DNA of 64,000 nt from CAVZTX01 sp963778375 (GCA_963778375.1 CAVZTX010000028.1:124001-188000), one strand, 5' to 3'; positions 36,076 to 46,010 are shown, numbered from the stretch's first letter. The notes: generated by a model not told the origin, from the letters alone. A program made the numbers and translations.

Positions 36076-37100
36076 GTACAACTGTAGTAGCGTTCTTCAA
36101 CAACAAAGGTGGTGTTGGTAAAACCTCATTAGTGTATCACCTGGCATGGATGTATGCTGATTTGGGAGCACGAGTTGTAGCTGCTGATCTGGACCCCCAG
36201 GCCAATCTAACGGCAGCCTTTCTTAATGAAGACCGTCTTGAACATCTTTGGCCTGATGGTGATCACCCAGACACTATTTTCGGAAGCGTGCAGCCTCTTC
36301 AACAAGGGACAGGTGATATAGCCACTCCTCACCTGGAAGATGTAACTGAGACACAACCGTCACTCTTTGGTGGACCAATAGCACTTTTATCTGGAGACCT
36401 GTTGCTGTCAAGTTTTGAAGATGAACTTTCAGATGTGTGGCCAAAGTGTTTAGATGGCAGTGAACGGGCCTTTCGCGTCACATCTGCTTTCTGGAGAATC
36501 ATGCAGGAGGCGGCTACCGCACATAAAGCAGATGTCATCCTAATGGACCTTGGTCCTAATCTGGGAGCGATTAACCGCGCCGCATTGATCGCGGCTGATT
36601 ATGTTGTCGTTCCACTCTCGCCAGACTTATTCTCCTTACAAGGCTTACGCAATCTAGGTCCGACCTTACGGCGGTGGCGTAGCGAGTGGCAAGAGCGACT
36701 GAGAAAAAACCGTGCTCCAAAACTGAAACTTCCTCAAGGTGAGATGCAGCCTATTGGCTATATTATTCTACAGCATGCTTTACGGATGGATCGTCCGGTA
36801 AAGGCGTACGATCGTTGGATTGCCCGCATTCCGAAGGAGTACCGCAATTTTGTACTGGATGAGCCAGGAGGCAGTCATATTTCTGTCGAAACCGATCCAC
36901 AGTGTTTAGCTCTGCTTAAGCACTATCGAAGCCTTATGCCACTTGCTCAAGAAGCACGTAAGCCAATGTTCCAATTAAAACCGGCAGATGGAGCTATAGG
37001 TGCACATCTTCAGACCGTACAAGATACATATAAAGACTTTAAACAACTAGCACTCACAGTAGCTGAACGAACGCAAGTCCAATTACCAAATCAGTATTAG
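36072..37100 (+). CDS. ParA/MinD-family ATPase
   Basis: 342-residue ATPase with deviant Walker A NNKGGVGKTS (residues about 10-19), switch I DLDPQANLT, and a Walker B-like VILMDLGPNLG. It is longer than typical ParA (about 260) because of an insert around residues 55-115 and an extended C-terminus. No ParB gene or parS-like repeats are next to it; instead it is translationally coupled (ATGA) to the AlbA_2/HATPase gene. So it is more likely an ATPase of a two-gene module than a chromosome- or plasmid-partition protein. It is convergent with the sugar kinase, with only 12 bases between stops. Confidence 0.82.
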   Translation: MSTTVVAFFNNKGGVGKTSLVYHLAWMYADLGARVVAADLDPQANLTAAFLNEDRLEHLWPDGDHPDTIFGSVQPLQQGTGDIATPHLEDVTETQPSLFGGPIALLSGDLLLSSFEDELSDVWPKCLDGSERAFRVTSAFWRIMQEAATAHKADVILMDLGPNLGAINRAALIAADYVVVPLSPDLFSLQGLRNLGPTLRRWRSEWQERLRKNRAPKLKLPQGEMQPIGYIILQHALRMDRPVKAYDRWIARIPKEYRNFVLDEPGGSHISVETDPQCLALLKHYRSLMPLAQEARKPMFQLKPADGAIGAHLQTVQDTYKDFKQLALTVAERTQVQLPNQY

Positions 37101-37112
37101 ACCTCCTTTCTG

Positions 37113-38624
37113 TTAACCCAGCAACCTATGGTACAGATCCCACTGTCTTTCGGCGGCGAGGCGATAGATGGCATGGTTTGTTTCGTTGGGGAGGATGGGT
37201 GGGGCGGTGTCGAGGGGGACCTGGGCTATATCGGGGATGACGCCAAGGGCCTCGAGTGCTAGCAGCGCGGCTCCACGGGCGGAGGCTTCGTGGGCGAGGG
37301 AGGGATGAAGGGGGGTGTTGAGGGTGTCGGCGATGACGTTTTGCAAGATGGATGAGCTGAGGAGGGCACCGCCGCTTCCGACGAGCGTGGGTGCAATTTC
37401 ATGCTGCTCCAAGGCGTTATTCAGTTCGTCGTATACGGCGGCAAGCTGGTAGGCAAGGGCTTCGAGGGCGGCACGCAGGAGGTCTTCGGGCGTGGTTCGG
37501 ACGTTGATACCTGCTACAGTTGCGCGTACTGCTGCATGCCAGCCAAGACTGCGTTCGCCCGATATAAATGGCAGGATGGTGAGGCCATGACCGTCTGGTG
37601 GTATGGTAGCAACATGTGGTTCCGCTTCGGCCAGGGATGGGAGGCGTAGGGTGTTACTCATCCAGGCAAAGACGTTTCCGCCTTCGCTGAGTGCGCCACC
37701 GAGCAGGGCGCGTTTTGCATCCACGAGGTAGAGCCAGAGGCTCATTGGTGGCACAACGCTATCAGGCGGTACGACGACGCGGATGGCGCTCGATGTGCCG
37801 ATGGTGAGCGCCCAGTTTTCTTCGGTTGCGCAGCCTGAGCCGATGTTGGCGGCTGCACCGTCACCCATGGCCGGGAACCAGGGAATTTCACGCAGGGCGG
37901 GCCAGCGGGAGGCATATTCCGGCTTGAGTCCAGATACGCTGTCGTGGAGGTCGCCTAGGGGAGGGAATTGCTCAGGTTGGACGCCTAAGATTTTCATGAG
38001 TTCCGTGTCCCAGGTACGATCGCGGGTGAGGAGCATGCCGGTACCCGATGCCATTGAGAGGCTACAGACGGAACGGCCAAGCAATCGACGATGCAGGTAT
38101 TCGCCAAAGGAGAGCCACTGGGCGGCTTTTTGTAGGACTTCGGGAGAGGTTGAGGCTAACCAGCGCAATTTGGCGGGCCAGTAGCTGGCATGGAGGCGTG
38201 CACCGGTACGTGCATGGATCTCTTCTTCGTTCAGTTGGGAGCATAACTCGCCAGCGGCTTGACGAGGGCGGGTGTCTTCCCAGGTAATGAGGGGCATGAG
38301 GGGTTTGTTATCTGAATCTACCCCGATGAGGCTATGCCAGAAAGTGTCGATTGCTACCGCGGCAATTTGCGAGGTCAGGGGACCGGCCGTCTTAAGCGCT
38401 TCGTCTATCGTCTGGGCAATGACATCCACGAGCATGTCAGCATTCACTGAGACTTCACCTTCGTCGGATGTGTTGAGTTGGTAGCTTTTCTGTGAGATTA
38501 CATGGGGAATGGGGGTGCCTGTTGCGTCAAAGAGTAGTGCTCGTGTGGAGGAGGTGCCGACGTCGAGGGATAGGATGTATGGTGGGTGGGTGGGTTGCGC
38601 TTTGGAGTTGGCAGATTGGGTCAT
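37113..38624 (-). CDS. FGGY-family sugar kinase (gluconokinase-like)
   Basis: 503-residue carbohydrate kinase of the FGGY family. The N-terminal phosphate-1 motif is DVGTSSTRALLFD; AVAIDTFWHSLIGVD and GDGAAANIGSGC are sugar- and ATP-site motifs, TIGTSSAIRV is the phosphate-2 loop, and VGSGGALLSSSILQNVIADTL the adenosine motif. The pattern, especially TFWHS, fits gluconokinases best; xylulose or other sugars remain possible. It phosphorylates the sugar with ATP for entry to the pentose phosphate pathway. AGGGAGG precedes ATG 38624. No transporter or dehydrogenase is adjacent on this strand, although a 6-phosphogluconate-dehydrogenase-like gene lies at 42295. Confidence 0.85.
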   Translation of the reverse strand: MTQSANSKAQPTHPPYILSLDVGTSSTRALLFDATGTPIPHVISQKSYQLNTSDEGEVSVNADMLVDVIAQTIDEALKTAGPLTSQIAAVAIDTFWHSLIGVDSDNKPLMPLITWEDTRPRQAAGELCSQLNEEEIHARTGARLHASYWPAKLRWLASTSPEVLQKAAQWLSFGEYLHRRLLGRSVCSLSMASGTGMLLTRDRTWDTELMKILGVQPEQFPPLGDLHDSVSGLKPEYASRWPALREIPWFPAMGDGAAANIGSGCATEENWALTIGTSSAIRVVVPPDSVVPPMSLWLYLVDAKRALLGGALSEGGNVFAWMSNTLRLPSLAEAEPHVATIPPDGHGLTILPFISGERSLGWHAAVRATVAGINVRTTPEDLLRAALEALAYQLAAVYDELNNALEQHEIAPTLVGSGGALLSSSILQNVIADTLNTPLHPSLAHEASARGAALLALEALGVIPDIAQVPLDTAPPILPNETNHAIYRLAAERQWDLYHRLLG

Positions 38625-39061
38625 GATGGTGGTACCTCCCTGGAATGACTTTCAAATATCTTTCATTGTGAGCAAGATTTTTGGAACTGTTCAGGTTTTC
38701 TTCGGTGACGAGAATTTCTGAGTAGTTACGCCTAAAGTTCCTTTATGACTATTATAGTACGTGGCATTACGGCGAGATGCTAGGGCATGAATTTCCAGAC
38801 CTATTTGCTGCGGTAACTTTGAGGTCGCTGAAAACTCGGTACAAAATCTGATAGCAATAGCGTTCATAAGTTGATGGTTTGAGATTTTAGGCTTGAAGCA
38901 GCTTTTAGATTGACAATACCGTAAATTTACTTTACACTTTTTTTAAGCTGTCAAGTAGTATCTCCAAATATTTCCTTCATCGCATTTAGGGCTGGTTCTC
39001 TTTGATGTTCTGTTTTCCTCTATAGCATATGATGGAAGGCAGCTATTGAGAAGGTACATTG
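38625..39061. other. Divergent intergenic region
   Basis: Between the leftward sugar kinase and the rightward transporter. Contains the sigma-70 promoter at 38910-38938. No gene seen. Confidence 0.5.
38910..38938 (+). promoter_or_regulatory. Sigma-70 promoter of the second FHA-ABC gene
   Basis: TTGACA (38910-38915), a 17-base spacer and TACACT (38933-38938). The 5' leader would be about 117 bases. Confidence 0.55.
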
Positions 39062-42000
39062 ATGAGTGCAACAGATAAGCAACCTGTTTTCGGAATTATC
39101 AAGTTTATTTCTGGCCCTCAGATGGATAGTGTGGTCAAGATTGATAAGCCGATTACTAACGTTGGGAGCGATGCCGACAATGATATTGTTTTGACAGATC
39201 AAGCTGTATCGGCACATCATGCTCGTATTTTGTGGGAAGATGGTTCCTGGAGTATCGAAACAATCAGCCCAGACGATACGATTACTGTAAATCAACGTAA
39301 CCTACAGCAATCGATTATTCACGATTGTGCGATTGTTGGTATAGGGACAGAGACGGCTTTCATCTTTCTGATTAGTCGGGCATCACAACGCCTGCTTGAT
39401 CCTGCTACTGGCAATACACAACCCATCGGTTCCAATTCACCTCCTGCCACTTCTGAAGCCACGCCAGAGTCCGGGGCAGCCGACTTGCAAGACTCAATGC
39501 CTGCTTCAGTACAGGTACTTGAGCAAGTTGGGGCAGCCAAGCAACAAGACATACCTGACTCCGAGACGCACTCCCTTTCTCTCGACCAACTTCCCGCAGC
39601 GCAGAACGTTACCGGGGTTTATTTCCCGACCCAGAGAAAAGGTGGGGAAACACAACTGACACCTATCTGGGATATGGGCATACCGTTTCTTGAAGTTAGC
39701 AGTAACACGCAACAAGAAAGAAAGGTCTATCCACTTGTTAAGGAAGTGATGAGCATTGGACGCGATGCATCGAATGACATTGTAATCAATGAGAGCCACA
39801 TCTCAGGTTTCCATGCCCAGATTGTGCGTGAAGGGAACTCGTTTGTCTTCGTGCATCCGCATCCATCAAGAGAGCAGACGCAAAACGGTTTGCTTTATCG
39901 AGGTCGGCAGGTGCGCGGTGACGAGGCATTTCGCAAGGCTTTGACGCGTGGAGATATCTTACGCATTGGCGATAAGCAGGGTTCATTTGTGTCGCTCATT
40001 TATAACGATGGGAGTGGTTCATCACAGGATACGCCTCCCGAAATTCGTCCCATTCCATTGGAGGCTCCCGATATTACTATTGGACGACTCTCAGATAATA
40101 TGGTTGTGCTGAACCACCCACAGGTTTCTGCTCATCACGCTCGTCTCACACGCGAGGGAGAAAACTATCGTATTCTCGATCTGAACAGCACAAACCATGT
40201 CTATGTCAATGGACTGCTCACGACGAATCAACTCCTGAAGGTTGACGACGAGATACGGATTGGGCCGTATAAATTAACATATAGTGGGACGGAGCTAACG
40301 CAGCAAGATGAGAGTAACGGTATCCGCATCGATGCGCTCCATCTTAAAAAGGTCGGCAATAATAAGGTTACGCTGCTCAACGACATCACTATCGCTATTC
40401 CAGCACGTAAGTTTGTGGCGATCGTTGGTGGTTCTGGGGCGGGTAAATCGACGTTGATGGATGCACTCAACGGCCTGCGACCCGCTCAGGAAGGCAAAGT
40501 GTTCTATAACGGGCAGGATTACTATCATCATCTTGCGGCTTTCAGCACACAGTTGGGGTATGTGCCACAAGACGATATTGTGCATAAAGATTTGACGGTG
40601 GAGCGGGCGCTCTACTACTCGGCAAAAATGCGTCTACCAGGAGACTTTACGGACGAACAGATCGAGCATCGTATCAGCGAAGTGCTTGAAGATGTCGATA
40701 TGAAAGAACGACGACATCTGATGATTAGTAAACTGTCCGGTGGGCAGCGGAAACGTGTCTCGCTGGCGCTGGAATTACTGAGCAAGCCGAGCATCTTTTT
40801 TCTCGATGAGCCGACCTCGGGTCTTGATCCAGGGCTGGATCGCAGGATGATGTTCCTTTTGCGGAAGCTGGCTGATAAGGGGCATACGATTATTCTGGTG
40901 ACGCATGCGACCAATAACATTAACACCTGTGATTATGTCTGTTTCCTGGGTCAAGGTGGTCGATTAGTCTATTTTGGACCGCCCAATGAGACACGAAGGT
41001 ATTTCGGCAAAACAGATTTTGCTGAGATTTATGCTCTGCTGGAACCGAGCCGCGACAATCCGAAAGCGCCTGAGGAAGCAGAGACACGCTTCAAGGCTTC
41101 CCTGGACTACCAGGACTATGTCACCGAACTTATTGAAGAGGTACCTGTCAGCAATGGTAGAGTTGCCCAGCAGGTAAGGGAGATCAAACGACCTAAGCGA
41201 AGTAACCCGTGGAAGCAATTCCGGCTGCTCTCGCTGCGCTACCTCGAGTTACTCAAGAACGATCCGGGCAACCTGATCATTCTGCTCTTACAAGCGCCGA
41301 TTATCGGTCTGCTCCTGATTCTACTGGTGAAATACGAGATAGGAACGACCGCGTTTAATCCTACCAGTATCGCCAAATGTCCGACAACACAAACTATTCT
41401 CACTCCTGCTGGCTTTCCCGATTTTCCCAGCCCTGGTCACCCGGCGGTGTCAAATGATTGTCAACGCGTGGTTGACTTTCTCAACAACGATCCAAGTGGA
41501 AGAGCTTACGCGGCAAGTCGAGGTGGCGAAATTACAGCGTTGCAGGATTTTATCATGCTAGGTTCGGGGGCAGATGCACAGAAGATCTTGTTTATCATTG
41601 CCTTTACGGCTGTGCTGTTTGGGTCGGTGAATGCGGCAAGAGAGATCGTGAAGGAGGCACCGATTTACCGGCGCGAACGAGCGGTGAATTTAGGAATCAT
41701 TCCTTATATGTTCTCCAAGATCGTGGTGCTGACTCTGTTGTGCTTGCTGCAAACCGCGATACTGGTGATCATTGTGAACTTTGTGGAACGGTTCCAACAG
41801 GGGATCATTTTGCCTGCAATACTTGAGGTGTATATCACAATGGCTTTGACGACACTGGCGGGGTTAATGTTGGGATTGGCGATTTCAGCTACAGCGCCAA
41901 ACACTGATCGAGCGATGAGCTTTATTCCGATTATCCTCATTCCGCAGGTGATCTTCTCGGGAACGGTGTTTGCTTTTAAGGATTGGTTCACACAGATTCT

Positions 42001-42250
42001 GGCGACATTATTCGCGGCACGCTGGTCTATTGCCGCGCTGGGTTCATCGATTGGGCTGCATAGCGATAAGATAAGTGGGGATAAGTTGTTTGGCAATAAC
42101 TATACCTATCATGGGACGCTCTTCTCTACGTATACGCATGCTGACGCTGTGAACTATCTTGTGACGATGTGGGTGGTGTTGGGGGTGATGATTGTTGTGC
42201 TGGCTATTGCGACCGGGGTCTTTTTGAAGAGGAAGGATGTGAGGGTGTAG
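39062..42250 (+). CDS. FHA-domain ABC transporter (Rv1747-like), second copy
   Basis: 1062-residue paralogue of the transporter at 24462-27584, similar throughout. Three FHA domains: about 8-100, 190-300 and 315-395, with GSDADNDIV, GRDASNDIVI and GRLSDN phosphopeptide loops. Then an ABCG-type ATPase with GGSGAGKST, LSGGQRKRVS and IFFLDEP, and a six-helix ABC-2 permease. The linker between FHA1 and FHA2 (about 105-190) is the least alike part. ATG 39062 is preceded by AGAAGG at seven bases. In the first copy a kinase gene is close; here none is, and the nearest kinase gene is 7.4 kb away. Likely a regulated exporter of lipid or polyketide; substrate unknown. Confidence 0.9.
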   Translation: MSATDKQPVFGIIKFISGPQMDSVVKIDKPITNVGSDADNDIVLTDQAVSAHHARILWEDGSWSIETISPDDTITVNQRNLQQSIIHDCAIVGIGTETAFIFLISRASQRLLDPATGNTQPIGSNSPPATSEATPESGAADLQDSMPASVQVLEQVGAAKQQDIPDSETHSLSLDQLPAAQNVTGVYFPTQRKGGETQLTPIWDMGIPFLEVSSNTQQERKVYPLVKEVMSIGRDASNDIVINESHISGFHAQIVREGNSFVFVHPHPSREQTQNGLLYRGRQVRGDEAFRKALTRGDILRIGDKQGSFVSLIYNDGSGSSQDTPPEIRPIPLEAPDITIGRLSDNMVVLNHPQVSAHHARLTREGENYRILDLNSTNHVYVNGLLTTNQLLKVDDEIRIGPYKLTYSGTELTQQDESNGIRIDALHLKKVGNNKVTLLNDITIAIPARKFVAIVGGSGAGKSTLMDALNGLRPAQEGKVFYNGQDYYHHLAAFSTQLGYVPQDDIVHKDLTVERALYYSAKMRLPGDFTDEQIEHRISEVLEDVDMKERRHLMISKLSGGQRKRVSLALELLSKPSIFFLDEPTSGLDPGLDRRMMFLLRKLADKGHTIILVTHATNNINTCDYVCFLGQGGRLVYFGPPNETRRYFGKTDFAEIYALLEPSRDNPKAPEEAETRFKASLDYQDYVTELIEEVPVSNGRVAQQVREIKRPKRSNPWKQFRLLSLRYLELLKNDPGNLIILLLQAPIIGLLLILLVKYEIGTTAFNPTSIAKCPTTQTILTPAGFPDFPSPGHPAVSNDCQRVVDFLNNDPSGRAYAASRGGEITALQDFIMLGSGADAQKILFIIAFTAVLFGSVNAAREIVKEAPIYRRERAVNLGIIPYMFSKIVVLTLLCLLQTAILVIIVNFVERFQQGIILPAILEVYITMALTTLAGLMLGLAISATAPNTDRAMSFIPIILIPQVIFSGTVFAFKDWFTQILATLFAARWSIAALGSSIGLHSDKISGDKLFGNNYTYHGTLFSTYTHADAVNYLVTMWVVLGVMIVVLAIATGVFLKRKDVRV

Positions 42251-42294
42251 GTGGGGTATTACACGATACTGCTCATTTCGGAGGAGTGAGAAAC

Positions 42295-43116
42295 ATGAGT
42301 GAAACGATTGGATTTATCGGGCTGGGCCATCTGGGTCTGCCAATGGCTAGCAATCTGCTCAACGCCGGGTATGCGCTGCGGGTGTACAACCGCACGGCGA
42401 GCAAAGCCGAATCGCTGGTTGCCCAGGGAGCGCAACTAGCGACCCGGCCTGCTGACGCGGTGACGAGTGGAGGGATTGTCGCAACCCTTGTGTGGGACGG
42501 TGCGGCGCTGGAAAGTGTCGTCATGAGCGACGGGTTTTTAGAGCGCCTGGGACCAGGCGGGATCCATCTTTCGATGAGTACGGTGTTGCCGGAAACGTCA
42601 AAAAAGCTGGCGGCACTGCATGCGCAACATGGCTGTGTCTATGTGGAGGCAGCTATCTTTGGCAGACCCGAGGCCGCTGTCGCCCACCAGCTCTGGATTC
42701 CTTTTGCCGGTCCACAGCGTGCTAAAGAACGCGTCCGACCCCTGCTTGAGGCAATGGGGGCACAAGGCATCTTCGATTTTGGCGAAGAGATTGGCGCGGC
42801 AACGCTGGTCAAGCTTGTGGGAAACTTCCTGATTACTTCAGCGGGATACTCGATGAAAGAAGCCCTCGCGATGGCACGGAATAATGGGGTCGATCCACAA
42901 GCGGTGGTCGAGATGCTGACATCCACGTTGCTTAACGCTCCTATCTATAAGAGCTATGGCAAGAGGATTGCCGAGAATAATGCACCTTTCAGCCAGAATG
43001 CGATACCGTTGAAGGATGTTGGTTTCTTCCAAACGACAGCACAACAGGTGGAGTCACCTACACCTATTGCACATCTTTTGCTTGATCTCTTGAGAAGTGA
43101 TGCAGGAAGGGCGTAG
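42295..43116 (+). CDS. Beta-hydroxyacid dehydrogenase family NAD(P)-oxidoreductase
   Basis: 273-residue enzyme of the 3-hydroxyisobutyrate / 6-phosphogluconate dehydrogenase / imine reductase group. The nucleotide fold opens with GFIGLGHLGLPMA; the sugar- or acid-binding motif is HLSMSTVLP; the catalytic Lys is in VKLVGNF. NRT after the second strand suggests NADP. The start at ATG 42295 (GGAGG ten bases upstream) is chosen because the open frame upstream overlaps the 3' end of the transporter and lacks homology to the family. It lies 44 bases after the transporter on the same strand and could be co-transcribed. Substrate cannot be read. Confidence 0.82.
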   Translation: MSETIGFIGLGHLGLPMASNLLNAGYALRVYNRTASKAESLVAQGAQLATRPADAVTSGGIVATLVWDGAALESVVMSDGFLERLGPGGIHLSMSTVLPETSKKLAALHAQHGCVYVEAAIFGRPEAAVAHQLWIPFAGPQRAKERVRPLLEAMGAQGIFDFGEEIGAATLVKLVGNFLITSAGYSMKEALAMARNNGVDPQAVVEMLTSTLLNAPIYKSYGKRIAENNAPFSQNAIPLKDVGFFQTTAQQVESPTPIAHLLLDLLRSDAGRA

Positions 43117-43545
43117 ACTCTTGCAACAGTCCCTTAGCGCATTACGGATGACGTATTGTTTGAGATTATCATTCCAGACAATCCTCTTCCCTTGCCTGGC
43201 ACAAAGACTAGTGCCGCAGGGGAATGGGGAACGGTTAGATTTGACTGCTGTTTTTGTTAATATAACAGGCGACAATCCCCCTTTCACCCGCTAACATAAA
43301 CCTATGCCAGTGAGCGAGGCCAATCGCTCAAATTGTTACAATAAAATCCTGCCAGAGAGAACACAGGGGATGAAATTATCCCCGCGAGGTATGCGCTTCG
43401 CCCTGCTCCCCGGTGTTCTCAAGAAAAACAGGTAATCAGAACAGGTAATTTAACAGGTGTGTAGCTCCTTTCCCCTGGGTATACTGTGAGCAGAGTAATG
43501 AGTTTTCGCTCTGCGCAACCCTACAGAAAGAAAGGAGTCACTTCT
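43117..43545. other. Intergenic region with hairpin and promoter
   Basis: Near 43190-43222, CCCTTGCCTGGCAC and GTGCCGCAGGGG can pair with a small bulge, a possible terminator for the dehydrogenase. From 43419 on lies the promoter block described separately. No gene. Confidence 0.45.
43419..43499 (+). promoter_or_regulatory. 81-bp promoter block with AACAGGT repeats, copy A
   Basis: Three AACAGGT direct repeats at 12-13-base spacing precede GGGTATACT (-10-like TATACT near 43480). It matches, over 81 ungapped bases with about 14 differences, the block upstream of the Vgb gene (47161-47241, inverted). No consensus -35 is present, so the repeats may be activator sites. Confidence 0.6.
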
Positions 43546-43977
43546 ATGTCCACCGAAGAGAACAAGGCAAACGAGCGACGCTTCTTTGAAGAAGGCTGGA
43601 ACCAGGGGAACACAGCAGTCTTTGATGAACTCCTTGCCGCCGACTTTCGCGCACACGATCCGAGCGGGCCAATTAACGGGCCAGAAGGATTCAAACAGTT
43701 CTCCGCTACCTATCGCATGGCCTTCCCCGATATCCACTTCACCATTGAGGACCAGGTCGCTGAAGGGAGTCTGGTCGCGACACGCTGGACGGGTACAGGC
43801 ACCCATCAAGGCAACCTCATGGGCATTCCACCAAGCGGCAAGCGGGTGAGCATCACGGGAATGACTATCACCCACTTTACAAGCGGCAAGGCGACCGAAA
43901 GCTGGGGCAACTATGATACCCTCGGCATGCTGCAACAGATCGGCGCTATTCCCACGCCAGGGCAAGCCAGTTCGTGA
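43546..43977 (+). CDS. SnoaL-like ester cyclase
   Basis: 143-residue NTF2-fold protein of the SnoaL-like 'ester cyclase' group. Typical features are the NKANERRFFEEGWNQGN opening, FRAHDPSGPINGPEGFKQF, FPDIHFTIEDQVAEG and the TRWTGTGTHQG strand with the conserved HxG. Family members include polyketide aldol cyclases, but most are of unknown role. ATG 43546 has AAAGGAG eight bases upstream, which rules out an in-frame ATG 60 bases earlier. It is under the AACAGGT-repeat promoter, and the next gene, a small monooxygenase-like protein, is 75 bases away and probably co-transcribed. Confidence 0.75.
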   Translation: MSTEENKANERRFFEEGWNQGNTAVFDELLAADFRAHDPSGPINGPEGFKQFSATYRMAFPDIHFTIEDQVAEGSLVATRWTGTGTHQGNLMGIPPSGKRVSITGMTITHFTSGKATESWGNYDTLGMLQQIGAIPTPGQASS

Positions 43978-44052
43978 TTTGTGTTGTTTTTTGCTTCAGA
44001 GGTTTTGAGCAGAGCGAACAGCATTGAAGCTGTTCAGAAAGGCAGGATATTC

Positions 44053-44352
44053 ATGTATGCACGAGTAGTAACTGGCCAGTTTAAGCCAGGGACGTTGGAC
44101 GACGAGGCCATCGATCTGTTTCGCGACTCTGCGATGCCGGAGATTAAGCAGCAGCAGGGCTTCAAAGGTGCGCTGCTGTTGAGAGACTCCAACACGGGCA
44201 AAGGGATAACGATCACCTTGTGGGAGACGGAAGCCGACGCACAAGCCAGCGGGGTCGGCAGCGCCCACTTACAGGCGCAGTTTGCCAAAGTTGCCTCCCT
44301 TTTTGCCGCAGCACCTGTCACCGAAACGTATGAGGTCGCTCTCCAAGAGTAA
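44053..44352 (+). CDS. ABM-domain small protein
   Basis: 99-residue ferredoxin-like alpha+beta barrel protein of the antibiotic biosynthesis monooxygenase (ABM) fold. The strand MYARVVTGQFKPG, helix IDLFRDSAMPEIKQQ, FKGALLLRDSNTGKGITITLWETEADAQAS follow the family pattern. These are cofactor-free monooxygenases, heme-degraders or simple dimeric domains; no catalytic residue can be singled out. The start at ATG 44053 (GGCAGGA upstream) fits the family start. Likely co-expressed with the ester cyclase. Confidence 0.65.
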   Translation: MYARVVTGQFKPGTLDDEAIDLFRDSAMPEIKQQQGFKGALLLRDSNTGKGITITLWETEADAQASGVGSAHLQAQFAKVASLFAAAPVTETYEVALQE

Positions 44353-44522
44353 ACGCTTCCCCTGAGTGAAGGCTCAAACGGAAAGGCGAGGAACTCGGTA
44401 GTGAACTGCTGTCGAGTTCAAGGCACCCGCAAGGGGCTCCGCCCAGCTCCCAGCCACCCCTGCCTCTACAGAACACCAACACCTTGCAAAAAGCCTGCCC
44501 GTGTAAGGTGCGGTGGGGCCCC

Positions 44523-46010
44523 TCAGTTCGTGCTTGCTACGGTTCCGTTGCCGAGGTCTTCGGTGATGGCGGTGAATTGTTCGAGGGCGGCTTGAAGATC
44601 TTCGACGATGCTGGCGGCGAGGATGTCGGGTGAGGGGAGGGTGTCGGCACCTTCGAGGCTTTCGTCGCGCAGCCAGAAGAGGTCGAGGCTGACTTTGTCG
44701 CGCTTGAGTAGTTCTTCGTAGCTGAAGACGTGGAAGCGTTCGCTTTCCTGGCGCTGGTGGCGGTTTTCGGGATGATAGCAGGCTACGAAGTCGTCGAGAT
44801 GGACGCGGGTGAGGGGATTTGTGCGCAGGGTGAAGTTCTGGTTGGTGCGCAGGTCATAGACCCAGAGTTTTTCGGTCCAATGATTAGGGCTGGCGGGTTT
44901 CTTGTCGAAGAAGAGTACGTTTGCCTTGACGCCTTGAGCGTAAAAGATGCCGGTTGGAAGCCTCAGCAGGGTATGTACATCGCATTCCGAGAGCAGCTTG
45001 CGGCGCACAATTTCACCTGCGCCGCCCTCAAACAAGACGTTATCGGGCACGACGACGGCTGCTCGACCATGAATTTTCAGTAAGGTTTTGATGTGCTGGA
45101 CGAAGTTGAGCTGCTTGTTGCTGGTGCTGGCCCAGAAATCGTCGCGCACGACGACGCTGGCCTCGCGCTCCTCACGTCCCTCTTCGTTGACGAAGGTAAT
45201 GCTGCTTTTGCGGCCAAAGGGTGGATTGGTGAGGACCATATCGAAGTTTTCGCCTGGATGGCCACGCAGACTGTCGGCAACACGAATGGGACTTGTGCCA
45301 CCTTCGTCGCTGCCGATGCCGTGCAGGAAGAGGTTCATGACACAAAGGCGGGCGGTGTTGTCAACGATTTCCCAACCGTGCAAGGCGTCGTATTTCAGGA
45401 AACGTTTTTGATCGCGATCCAGGTTGTAGTGACGCATGATGTAGTCGTGCGAGGCGAGCAGGAAGCCGCCGGTTCCGCAGGCAGGGTCGCAGATACGCTG
45501 CCCAGGCTCAGGCCGCATCACATCTACGATGGCTTGAATGAGTGGACGTGGAGTGAAATATTGGCCCGCGCCGCTTTTGGTGTCTTCAGCGTTCTTCTGG
45601 AGCAGCCCTTCGTAGGCATCGCCTTTGACGTCGATATCGAGGACGGTCCAGGTTTCCTGGTTGATGAGGTCAACGATCAGACGACGCAGCTTAGCTGGGT
45701 CCTGTATCTTGTTCTGGGCTTTGCGAAAGATGATGCCCAGCATGCCCGGCTGTTTGCCTAATTCTTCGAGGAGGTGGCGATAGTGGATTTCCAGTTCGTC
45801 GCCATCACGGCGCAGCAGGCTTTCCCAGTCGTATTCTTTGGGGATGCGCGAGGGCTGGTTATAGGGTGGGCGGGTGCGCTCGTAGGCCATTTTGAGAAAT
45901 AAGAGATAGGTGAGTTGCTCGACGTAGTCGCCATAGGACATGCCGTCGTCACGCAGGAGGTTGCAATAATTCCAGAGTCGCTGGACGATGGATTGAGATG
46001 TTGTGCTCAT
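44523..46010 (-). CDS. hsdM: Type I restriction-modification DNA methylase subunit M
   Basis: 495-residue N6-adenine methyltransferase subunit of a type I R-M system. The N-terminal HsdM_N helical domain (LWNYCNLLRDDGMSYGDYVEQLTYLLFLKM) is followed by QYFTPRPL, SAM motif I DPACGTGGF and catalytic motif IV NPPFG. It works as M2S with the specificity subunit to methylate host DNA, and with HsdR to restrict unmethylated DNA. AAGGAG ten bases before ATG 46010. It is on the same strand as hsdR and hsdS but 5.5 kb away, with unrelated genes between, so the operon has been broken. Intact itself. Confidence 0.93.
   Translation of the reverse strand: MSTTSQSIVQRLWNYCNLLRDDGMSYGDYVEQLTYLLFLKMAYERTRPPYNQPSRIPKEYDWESLLRRDGDELEIHYRHLLEELGKQPGMLGIIFRKAQNKIQDPAKLRRLIVDLINQETWTVLDIDVKGDAYEGLLQKNAEDTKSGAGQYFTPRPLIQAIVDVMRPEPGQRICDPACGTGGFLLASHDYIMRHYNLDRDQKRFLKYDALHGWEIVDNTARLCVMNLFLHGIGSDEGGTSPIRVADSLRGHPGENFDMVLTNPPFGRKSSITFVNEEGREEREASVVVRDDFWASTSNKQLNFVQHIKTLLKIHGRAAVVVPDNVLFEGGAGEIVRRKLLSECDVHTLLRLPTGIFYAQGVKANVLFFDKKPASPNHWTEKLWVYDLRTNQNFTLRTNPLTRVHLDDFVACYHPENRHQRQESERFHVFSYEELLKRDKVSLDLFWLRDESLEGADTLPSPDILAASIVEDLQAALEQFTAITEDLGNGTVASTN

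Noticed and set aside
36072..37100. Plasmid or chromosome partition gene parA
   Set aside because: No parB or parS-like repeats; coupled to an AlbA_2/HATPase gene instead.
42169..42294. N-terminal extension of the dehydrogenase
   Set aside because: It overlaps the end of the FHA-ABC gene and lies before a GGAGG-led ATG that matches the family start.
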